A DNA stretch of 64,000 nucleotides, from contig OU744446.1 in the NCBI GenBank assembly GCA_916610825.1, forward strand, positions 30,146,445 to 30,210,444. Reading direction: 5' to 3'. The stretch comes from Haliclystus octoradiatus. Lineage: Eukaryota; Cnidaria; Staurozoa; Stauromedusae; Haliclystidae. Positions 41,101 to 53,100 of this stretch are shown piece after piece. The notes under the pieces are model-generated. The model had not been told where the DNA came from and made no database searches. It saw nothing but the letters and a program-made list of their open reading frames with translations. The position numbers were made by a program, and so were the translations under genes. Position 1 is the stretch's first letter; each line of letters begins with the position of its first letter.

Positions 41101-44100
41101 GTTCTCTTGATATGGATCAAATTTCAAAGGCTTACCTCGCATTGCTTGACTTCTAGCATTGATTCAGTCTCACTCTTTTCGTATTTCAAAGTTGCAGTTA
41201 CTTCTTTAAGAACTTTTACTTGTTCCTCAAATTCTCTAAGTTTAACAACAAACTCTTCATTCTTGGATTGATTCTCTAACAACTCATCCTTCAATTTCAT
41301 AACATCTTCACTTTCACGTTCTTCCACAGAAAATAACTGCTGCTTCAAGTTCTCAATTTCTTGATTCAAGTTAGTTATATTCAATTTATGTTCTATTGCC
41401 TCGTTTTCAAGAGTAGTTACTTTGTTGTTTAAGTTTTGTTTGGTTGTAAGAAGATTTGAATTGCAAGTTTCAAGTTCAAGCTGGTATGACATCGATTGAT
41501 CAAGCTATAAAACAACAAGTCAGTAAGCATAAGTTCCACTGAAGCAGGCTAGATTGTTATGATAGCTAATTTTGCTGTTGTTACCATTATATTGGTAAAT
41601 AACTAGCTAGCCTCTGTCATAGCAAGATTTGTCACAATAATCAACATTGTGATTGTGTGTTTGCCTGGAATCCCAATGCTATCTCAACGGCTTTAAATCC
41701 TATAGAACTGGCAGGATTTTACAATAATTATACCAATTTAGGAATGCAAAGGAGAGGAGCCAATTTAAATTTATGCAGAGGTTGAAACCTTTTTCAGTGT
41801 CTGGAGCTACATAATTTTGCGTAGAAAAATGCCTACAAATATTTTAACGGAAATTTTCCTTGTCAAGCAAATAAAATTACGTTATTTATACATAGAGTGA
41901 TTAGTTTCATCCTTATGCATCTTTTACTCAGTTTCATTAATAAAGTTTATGGATTATCAATAAATTCAGAATACTCTCAAATTTTAGAAAAATGTGCCTG
42001 CAACCGATGGTAGGCTACCAGTGGTACCAGCATTTTCTACCCCTGAATGTATGTATCATTTGGCTATAGGTGGCTGTTATTTTGTTTTGAAAGTGTTTCT
42101 GAGTAAACAAACATAAATACAAATTGCGTGACAGTAGGCTACGTGTGATTATATGTTTGATGCTATTATGCCCAATTGTTGGTTTCCGTTAACAAGCTAA
42201 TCCCGATAACCAAAATTCTTATAGAAAATAGGTAGCAACACTAGAACAGAAGATAATAAGTATACAGCATTGATCCTCAGAAACCTAGATTATCACCTGA
42301 CTGATGACGATTTGAGTATTGATGCAATTAAGAGAAAGTTATCTAATTACACATCTTACACAATAATGTTTAGGCAAAACTAAGGATGCATTATTAAAAG
42401 TCTGTATGGGGGGGGGGGCACAAACAGTTCAAACCAGCAAACATAGCTTCCCGAAGCTTTATCAAAATACCAAACAAAATAATTATGATTTATTTAATAA
42501 TTCAAACTGGATTTTATCATTTTCATTTTCCAAATTCAGAAGAATTAAATTTCAGAAAATATCAAAACATTCCAATAATTCCAAAACTTCAGAAATCCTG
42601 TTTTTCTTATTATTATAATTCTTGATTGCAGCCGCTGTAAAATGGTAATTTTTTGTCTCATCAAATTGTAATTTTGTTGAATGAGATAAGACAGCTTACC
42701 TCACATTGTTTTACTTGCAACACTGATTCAGTTGAATTATTTTTGTTTTCCAAATTTGCAGTTACTATCTTTAAAACTCTGATTTGTTCCACCAACTCGT
42801 TGACTTTTATAACAAAATCTTCATTCTTGGATTGATTTTCTAACAACTCATCCTTCAATTTCATAATTTCTTCACTTTCACGTTTCTCCACAGAGAATAA
42901 CTGCTGCTTGAGGTTCTCAACTTCTTGATTCAATCTATTCATATTCAATTCATGTTCTAGTGCTTCACTTTCAAGAGAAGTGACTTTGCTGTTCAGAATT
43001 TCTTTCGTTGTCATGAGATCTGAATTGTTAGCTTCAATCTCAAGTTTTTGCAACATCAGTTGATCAAGCTACAGAATAAAAAGACAAATCAATTGGAATA
43101 TAGTAGTATAGATTCCAATACATCAAAAATGAATGAGTTCATGTACAGTGAGGTCATGCTCCTCAATGATATAACCTCTCATTATTATGATGTAATATGA
43201 TGGCTTGAATCGAGTCAACAGCCATCATATGATGCATAAAACCGCTGTATCTTGATGGAGCGTATAAACGTAGGCTTCTTTGCAGTGACAATTGTAAATA
43301 TCAGCGTTGCAATATTTAATTGATTTTGGAAATCACATATTTATTGGGCTGCAGATTTAGACTGTCTAGTTTAATTGATTTGGAGCCTAAAAAGTTACAT
43401 TAAAACTGTAGGATTTCAGGCTACATTTGGTTGTCCAATGTAAATGATTATTATCAGTTTTCTCCACTTCTTTTTGGGAGGAATTTTAAAATCTGTTTTA
43501 CAAAAGCTCAAGCCATTTTCCTAAACGACATAAGGGTTAATCCGGCACTGCCAAGAAACGAAGGTTAGATATCCTAATAAGATGTGCTATCTTTGAATAT
43601 GTTATTATGTTCTCTTACCTCGCATTGTTTTACTTTTAACATTGATTCAGTCTCACTCTTTTTATCTTCCAAAGCTGAAGTTACTCCTTTGAGAACTTTT
43701 ACTTGTTCGTCAAATTCACCAATTTTGGATTGATTATCTAACAATTCATCCTTTAATTTCATAATTTCTTCACTTTCATGTTTCTCAACAGAGAATAACT
43801 GCTGCTTGACATTGTCAATTTCTTGATTCAAATTATTCATATTCAACTCATGTTTTATAGCCTCATTTTCAAGAGAGGTTACTTTACTTTTTAAGGATTC
43901 TTTAGTAGCCATAAGATCAGAATTGTCAGTTTCAAGTTCAAGCTTGTATGACATGAGTTGATCAAGCTATAGGAGAAAAATAAACACAGCATAGAAGTTT
44001 GCTTAGATTTATATTGACTACCGGCAGTGTTGTGTGTACTCGTTAGAAAAGTAACACGTTACTTGGTACTTGTTACTTTTGAAATAATTTTAGGGGTAGG

Positions 44101-47100
44101 CCTAATTAATTACATCTTCAAGTAACGAGTAATTGCAGCCATAATGTAATTGACGTTACTTCTCGACTACTTCACAAAATAATTTATTCCCGATTTATTT
44201 ACAAAATATTTATTGTTTTGTTATTATGGATAGGTATGAATGTTTTCAGTGCGATATTGTTAAGTCCCAGATGATTTGAAAGGATTGTTGTTTGTGTGAT
44301 GTGGTTATTGTTTTCAAAATGTTTTGATTTTGAAAATATATTAGCAGCGGCAAGATTTTTGAAATAAACTTTTTCATTGTTTACATAGAATTTATTAATC
44401 ACGCCATTTGACACTTCTATTGTTCAAAGATGAAAATATCAATACATTTAGAGTTGATGACAAAAACATGCAAATGTTTTTGACTTATGAATGAATAATT
44501 TGATATGAATAATAATTATAATGATATTTTATTGATGAAAAACTCATAATCATTTTTCGCCAGAAAAAATCATGTTCAAACACAAAAATTGACATTGAGA
44601 TTAATCACATTAATTTGATCAAACTATTCGAAAAAAGTTCATTTATTTTATAATTTCTTTTTTAACTGTATATATTTATTGTTTGGTCTTTTCAAAGTTA
44701 TGATTATTTCTATGTTGTTTGACTATGGTTCAGCTATAGACAGTAAACATATAATAAACGCTGTTGTTAGAGGTCCGGTCGCCGGACACTTTATTATTTT
44801 TGGTAAAGGTCTGGTTGTTCATGTACGCATGCGCATGTACATTGCATTATGATTCTTTTATTTCAAAATGTCCGTCTCAAAATACAAAAGTAGCAAAGTT
44901 AGTTGAGCTCTAATCATAAACGAAAGATAATGTTAAATTCCTATTACAAGTATAATGAATGATGAGTTTCCAAAATGGGAAGTAGTTATCTTGGAAATTT
45001 AAAACATTTATTATGTCGCGGTTTTGGAAAAATTGCAAACACCAACACCTGCAAAGATTTTTCATCAGCGCTTGTGAATAAAATGACGACCACTGTATTT
45101 TTGATAACATTATAGATAGAATAAAATTCAGGACATGAATATTATGAGCACTGTTTTTAGATGTCTGTGTTTTCGATTTAAAATGTGTTTACAAGCAGCC
45201 TTATCATCCTTTGCCAAAGATCGCGGTCAATCGTCATCATCATAAAACACACAGCACAAGTTCACAACTCTGTTTTAAAATTTAATTCAATTTGTCACCA
45301 AATGAAATTAAACTTCGTAAATACAATTCCAGCATCTAGATGAACATTATCATATCAAGTTTAATTTAATTTACAAATTTGAAGATGTTCTTTTTATTTA
45401 GTTAGTAAACGGCCATGTTGGTTACAGCCATCAACATTTATCTACGATCGAGACGCCTTTGCCCTTTGGATATATTTTCACATATAATTAAATTAAGTTG
45501 AAATAAAAATAACCAAATAGCGAACTCTCAATTAAATTACAATGACATGTAAAACAAACCGATCACAAAGATCATAACAGCAAAAGTGAGATCTTGGGAA
45601 GCCAACCTTGGCATTGAAATATATTCAGCGCATGCGTATACGAATGACCGGACCGTTACCAAAAATAATAAAGTGTCCGGCGACCGGACCTCTAACCACT
45701 TTGTAGAAACAACAGGCTTACCTCGCATTGTTTGACTTGTAACATTGATGCAGTTTCACTCTTTTCATCTTCCAGAGTTGCTGTTATACCTTTAAGAATT
45801 TTTACTTGTTCCTCAAATTCACTAAATTTGGATTGATTATCTAACAATTCATCCTTTAATTTCATAATGTCTCCGCTTTCGCGTTCCTCAACAGAGAATA
45901 ACTGCTGTTTGAGGTTTTCAATTTCTTGATTCAAATTATTCATATTTAGATCATTTTCTGCAGCCTCATTTTCAAGAGAGGTGACTTTACCGCTCAAGGA
46001 TTCTTTAGTTGTCATTAGATCTGAATTGTCAGTTTCAAGTTCAAGTCTGCGAGACATCAATTGGTCAAGCTATGGGAATAGAAAAAATCCCAATAAAATG
46101 AATTGAGAAATAAACACAGCACAGAATTTTTAATATATTTATATTGGCTGTACACTTGGGACATTATGTATAATGTTACGATGCACAAACAATAAAATGA
46201 TGGAATCGGGCCTGAAATATATTATCTCAATATTGGCTACATTTCAAATACTTACCTCGCATTGTTTGACTTGTAACATTGATCCAGTTTCACTCTTTTC
46301 ATCTTCCAGGCTTGCAGTTATGCCTTTGAGAATTTTTACTTGTTCCTCAAATTCACTAAATTTGGATTGATTATCTAACAATTCATCCTTTAAATTCATA
46401 ATTTCTCCGCTTTCGCGTTCCTCAACAGAGAATAACTGCTGTTTGAGGTTTTCAATTTCTTGATTCAAATTATTCATATTTAGATCATTTTCTGCAGCCT
46501 CATTTTCAAGAGAGGTAACTTGACTATTTAAGGATTCTTTAGTTGTCATTAGATCTGAATTGTCAGTTTCAAGTTCAAGTTTGCGAGACATCAATTGATC
46601 AACCTATTTGTTGTTGAATAAACAATACGAAAAAAATCAGAATAGAACTTTACTATATAATAATATCAGTTGTACAGCTGATATTATCTATGAATTGATT
46701 CTATATATACTATTAGTGGTGCGAATCGAATATCAATGAAATATCGATTATTCGAATAGTAAAATGAATATTCGACTATTTGAATTAATTTTAAATATGC
46801 TTGTTTCCAAATATAAAGCAACCTTTCTTGGAGAAGTTTTTCTTTAAAATCAAATGCTCTTTTTGTCAATATAAAATACGAAACAAACATGCGACAAATC
46901 ATTCAAAGCGACGTCTTTGCGTGTTTGAATGGTCTACTGAACTCCCCCTAATTACCATAACAAATATCTAAGTTACGCGCAATTAGTTCTATTTCAGACT
47001 CTGTTGCTATGACAATTAATTGATCAAACAGACGTGATGAAGCATGAAGCACGTTGAATAAAATGAATTCTGTAAACCAATGTCGTAGCCAACTGAGTGA

Positions 47101-50100
47101 ACAAACTGTTATATCTATGTATTCAAAATATAGTTATATCTATGTAAAGATAGTTAAGTTGAATTTGATGTTTCAACACATTTCTTGCAGTGGTGGGAAA
47201 GGTTTTGTTTGTGTTTTCATTGTCTACTTGAATGGTAACAATAAAACAAAACATTTCGATTAATATTTGAATCGAATAGTGAATTGTTGAATATTTGATT
47301 ACCATATTGACTGTCGATTCGCATCACTATATACTATAATAACATTTCCGGAAATAATCAAACCAATTTCTCCTTTGTGATTTGTTGATTGAGTCTTTTA
47401 TATTTTTGCACAAAGAAATTGAAACATAAATAGGTATGTTTGAAAACATGAAGTATCCTATCTAAGAGCATAAGTTTGAATGATTTAATAAAAATCAATT
47501 GTTTCTACACTTGAAAATGGTGTCAAATGATCAACAGGAGTTGGATTATTGTTAGTCTGTGTTACAGACCGCGATTCATTCACAAAAGAATAGCGTCTGT
47601 GTGATTTGCACACTTCTCTGTCCAGCCACTCTACGAAAACGTAGAGCGGAAGTTCCTGATCGATGCATGGTAAATCTATTGTTCTTAGATAATAAATTCA
47701 TCACCTCTGTTCGATCAATTAATTGTCATAGCTACGAAGCCTAAAATAGAACTTATTGCAATCATGTCAACTGAAGTGAACAAAGTAATGTGAGAATCCC
47801 AGTGAGAATCACTATAATCTTGCATAATTATGTGACATCAATCTTATTCTGATACCAGGCCCGGACAGAGAAACCGAGCAATTCACACAAACCCTATTAT
47901 TTCGTGAATGAATTGTGGTCTGTAACGCAGGCTAGATTATTGTACAAAGCATTGTGATGTAAACAATCATTTACTTCAACTACTTCCAAACCTAATATCT
48001 AATTATACGATATACAGTGCAGTAACAACTACTTTGTTTCTCAAGAAGTAATACATTTTGCACACTATCAACAGAAATAATCCAAACTTTTTTGATTGAT
48101 TGGTTAGCATTGTATTGAATTGGGTACTAGATATCTCAATAAATATATTGGTACTATATTATACAGGCACGAGCGTAAAGGTTAGCCTGCGCGTAGACCC
48201 AAATCTTTCTTTTATGATTAGTAGGGTCTGCGTAATACTGACAGAAAGCTTGCGCTGGACTGAATTAGGGGGAGTGGCTAAACGTGAGAAATCTAGGTCC
48301 AACAGTCTGAAATCCCCTAAAAATCTGAAAATTTGCTTTTTGCTTAAAATTGATTGTGAAGGAGTTGAGTTGAATTGAATGTTTTTGGTTGTTTGATGGA
48401 TGATGATATATGCGAAAACTGATAATGAAATAAGAAAACTCATCAAACCTCCTGAGTTAAGTTTTGAGTAACAACTTCCAGGTCTTCCTTTGCTTTTTGA
48501 ATTATATTGATTTGTAAAATATTTTCATTTGCGTCATCCAATTGGGTTTGAAGAGCAAAAATCATGTCTTGTTGTTTGACAGATATTTTTTCGTAGTTTT
48601 CGATTTTCTCGTCTTGATTATATCCTCGAGTAGATAGACTTTCTATTTCATCTTCCATATCAGATTTCGATTGAGTTAATAACGCAATGTCATTATCGTA
48701 GCTCTCTTTTAGCGATTTGATTTCTAGACCATGATATTCCAAATTGGACGTAAGCTAAAAAACATGAAAACAATTTTACTACACTATTTATGGCGTTGGA
48801 CCTTTTCCGCGGCCAGGGTGGCACAAACAGTTCGAATCTGCGTATGTAGTCCGTTGAAACTAGGGCAAAATTCCAAAGCGTTCCAAATTTTCTTATTTTC
48901 ATCTATTTCTTCCACAGTGGTTGACACATTCAATAGCCTATCACTAATTCTAATTTTAATATCACAATCTGCTTAATATCACTAAGTTTTGAAAACCAGT
49001 TTCTATGCTATTTAACTCTTGGTTAATATTGGACGTAAGCTAAAAAACATGAAAACAATTTCACTACACTATTAATTGCTTTGGACCTTTTCCGCAGGCC
49101 AGGGTGGCACAAACAGTTCGAATCTGCGTATGTAGTTCGTTGAAGCTAGGGCAAAATTCCAAAGCGTTCCAAATTTTCTTATTTTCATCTATTTCTTCCG
49201 CAGTGGTTGACACATTCAATAGCCTATCACTAATTCTAATTTTAATATCACAATCTGCTTAATATCACTAAGTTTTGAAAACCAGTTTCTATGCTATTTA
49301 ACTCTTGGTTAATATTGGACGTAAGCTAAAAAAACATGAAAACAATTTCACTACACTATTTATGGCTTTGGACCTTTTCCGCAGGCCAGGGTGGCACAAA
49401 CAGTTCGAATCTGCGTATGTAGTTCGTTGAAGCTAGGGCAAAATTCCAAAGCGTTCCAAATTTTCTTATTTTCATCTATTTCTTCCGCAGTGGTTGACAC
49501 ATTCAATAGCTTATCACTAATTCTAATTTTAATATCACAATCTGCTTAATATCACTAAGTTTTGAAAACCAGTTTCTATGCTATTTAACTCTTGGATAAT
49601 ATCACAACCTGGATTACTATCACAACTGCACGGTGATATTAACGGGGTAAACACAGTCTCTAATTCCCGATATAATATCACAATGACGGAATCCCCCTAA
49701 TACAATAGGCCCAATCACCAGAGAACAATATAGCGGTCGGCCATCGGCAAATGGCTGATCAATTTTGTATTTCTACCGACTATTTTTTTTCTTTCTATAA
49801 AATATGAAGATATATCATACAAAATACTAACCTTGTACTGCTTCTTTACATTATAATGTTATAAAGAGAAATTCTATTGAAAGTTTCATAATTTCACTAT
49901 AGGGAAGATAATACCCCTCCCCCAAAAAAAGATATGACGCAGCTCACCTCTGATTTCAAAACATCAACATCTTTGTGCACTGATTTCAATTCCTGTTTTT
50001 GAGTTTCTAGGGTTGATTCATACGTCAAAGTATTTTCCATCATCTCAAAAGAAATTTGCTCAATCTGAGATTGCTTTTCAACAATCTCATTTCCCAAACT

Positions 50101-53100
50101 AGTAATCCTGTTGTTAAGATTATCTTTCACTTCTTGGTTGCTTTGTGTCATATATTGCAGTTGTTCTTTGATTTCATTAAGTTCGTCATCTTTGCTAGTA
50201 AGATCACCATCAAGTTCATTTATTTTAAATCGCAACGAAACAGATTTATCCTGTTCACATTCCAGGTTCTGTTTTGTTTCTGTTAGCTCATTTTCAAGAA
50301 GATTGGTATCATGCCTATGTTTTGCAATCATTGCATTGCGTTTTGATTCTAGTTCATTCTTTTCAAGCATCAAACATTGTACAGTTTCTTCTTTCAATTC
50401 TAACATAATGTTCATTTCTTTCATTGATTGCTGAGAGTTTTCAATGCTTGATTCTAAACATTGGCATTTCTTTGTTACAACATTGAGATCAATATCCATA
50501 TTTTCCTTTGTTTCTTTCAACTCCGTTAGCTCTTCATTAGCTGAATTAAAATCAGAAATGGCTTTCTCGTACAAAAATATTTTTTCTTGTAATTTTTCAC
50601 TTGCAATTCTAGAAGTTTCTTTCTCATTATCCAATAGCACCTGGACATTTGCGAGTCTTACAGTCAATTCTTCGGTCTCTTTGAATCTCTCTGAATCTAA
50701 CACATCAAATTTAGATTGTAATTCATTCAGCTGAATACAAATTTCATCCTTTTCAACAGAAAGCTCGTGCACTTCAAATTTGGCATTTTCTGCTATTGTT
50801 TTCAAATTATCTATTTGCGCTTCGGTTTTAAGTTTTGTTTCTCCTATTTCTTGCTGAGTCATTAGAATTTCATCTGATTTATCTTGCAACAAAATTTCAA
50901 ATTCTTCAATCTTCTTCTCTGCATTACATTTGTATTGTTCGGCCTTTTCCATTGCTTCATCTTGTACAAACATCAATTCATTGTTAGATGCAAGTGACTC
51001 CTCAAGAGCTTGACTTAATTCTAGACAATTCCTTGTTAGGAAATCTTTCTTCCCCTCCAAATGAGATAACGAATGATCTTTTTGAGAAATATCATTTTTT
51101 GCAATTGATAGCTGTAATTTCAATTTCTCATTTTCAGAATCAAGTGCATTATTATTTGTTTCAAATGATTTATTTTCGCTTGAAAGATTCTCATTCTGCT
51201 TGATGTAATTTTGGTTATCTTCAATTAATTTTGCATTCATACAATGAAGTTCTTCCATATCTTCTTCACTGATAACAAGATTAGCTTCGACTTGACAAAG
51301 TTTCTGCTCCATAACACCATACTTTTCTGTTATAGTTTTCATTTCAATTTCAAGTTGATCTCTACTAAATTGAACAACATCATAATCAGATTTAAGGTTA
51401 GAAAAGTTATCTGATAATTCTTTACACATCGTTTGTGACTCATTCTCCTTATCCTTTAATGCCAAATCTCGGTTTTTCAAATCATCAACTGCATTTTTTA
51501 AAGCAACATCCTTCTGCTGTAATATTTCCTTCATCTCTGAATGTTTGGCACAAATCTCCTTCTTTTCCTTCTCAAGTAGATCAGCTTTACCGTTCAACTC
51601 TTCAACCAAAGTTTTATGTTCTGCCATAACTACATCCATACAGCCAGCCTTCTCTGTATGAACTTTTGCTTGCTGGTTTAACTCATTCATCTCTGATTTC
51701 ATTTCCGATATTGTATGTTCATATTCACGTTTTGAATCGGTACTACTTTTTTGCAAATCAAGAAACTCATTGTTTTTGTTCTGTAATGCATTTTTAAGAT
51801 TACTTAGATCTTCAGTCAAGGCAATTTTAACTTTATCAAGCTCCTTTATCTTTCCCAGAGCAGTTTGAATCTGTTGTGAAAGGTCAGAATTATCTCGCTC
51901 AATGCTTTTTGATTTTGATTCAAGATCTTTGAATTTCTCTTCGTGAACTCTGATAGAGTTACTTGCCAGGTCAAACTTTTCTTTGTATTTTTCCTTTTCA
52001 TTTGTAGAAGCAGCCATCTCATTTTTCATTCTGTGAAGCTCATTGGAAATATTTTTCAAGTCATCCATGGCGGATTTTAATTCTTTTCCTGCTGAATTAC
52101 GTTTGTCTTCCGACAAATCAAGTTTATGCTCAAGTGATAAAGATTTTTGTTCCATTTGTTCTACATTTTTCTTTCTATCTGACATGAGTTTTTCGTTTGT
52201 TTCCAATTTGACAATTAATGACTCAACTTCATGTGTTTTCAGACTGAGATTTTGACGAGTAGCATCTAATTTTTTATGATGCTCTTCTTGTAATTGTTCA
52301 AGCTTTTGCATCATTCTTGTGAGATCTTGATTCTCTCGTTCTTTTTCCCTGTTATCACACAGAACAAATTAACATGATAAAATTAATGAAAATTCCAAAA
52401 TATGAAACAAATGTATAACACAACACTAATACAAAAGGAGTAGTCTAGGAAAAAAGTTCATACCCATGCTTTATGAACAACTTCATGCATCATTGAGTAG
52501 ATTATCAAATGTATAGTCTACTTGGACATACAGCTGCAGCATCTATAGCCTACTTACAAATGTGTTTTGACTAAACAATTTTTCTCCGGGAAACCATACA
52601 TTTCTATTTATAAATCTTCAAATGTGCAGAAGGTCATCTAACACATAAGATGCTCCTATCTCACCTTAGCTCTGATTCTTTAGTCTTCATCTTAGCATCA
52701 ACACTGTTTCTTGCAGCTTCCGCATTATGACGTTGACATTCCAGTTCCTTTTGTAGTTCTTTTACACGACCCTCATAAAAAGTAGCCTTCTCAGAATAAT
52801 TATTAGATAGGTCATTTGCCTGAATAAAGCAAACATTTGAGATTGTGATTATCAATAGAATACAGTTGAGCTTGCTGTGGTGCAGCCTGGGTGCAGACAG
52901 ACTTTTTCTTTGTATAGTCTGTCTGCGCATTAGCGTACTGATTGTTCTTTCCACTGCCACTTTTTTTGCAGTAAGTTGTGATTGGCTAATAAAATATATG
53001 AACAATTGGGAAGTGTTTTAAAATAAAGGAAATTGAGTAATAACAGGAAACCACAGTACGTAAATATTTGATTTGAATTCAGTACAAACACTTGGTATCC

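Larger units (their letters stand above)
31395..46603 (-). repeat. CENPF: thirteen tandem copies of one coiled-coil exon in CENP-F
   Basis: Each copy runs from an LDQLM-like start to a VKQCE-like end, is phase 0 at both ends and encodes 112-123 residues; the total is 4,596 bp, or 1,532 residues. The core KESLNS-VTSLENEA, NMNNLNQEIENLKQQLFS and LKDELLENQSK recurs in all. The introns after each donor also share sequence (AAACACAAAATCAATTGG, AAATAAATACAG), so whole exon-plus-intron units were duplicated. G with I, and F with H, share private motifs and lie in the same order. Confidence 0.93.

Noticed and set aside
44040-44165. Possible hAT fragment around GTAACACGTTACTTG
   Set aside because: Inverted words are present, but I could not define ends or a target duplication.
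31395-46603. CRISPR-like or satellite reading of the regularly spaced repeats
   Set aside because: The repeats are coding exons with splice sites, and the spacing varies from about 160 bp to 3.3 kb.
50056-52255. Plus-strand frames rich in Ser/Phe/Leu
   Set aside because: Antisense shadows of the large CENP-F exon.
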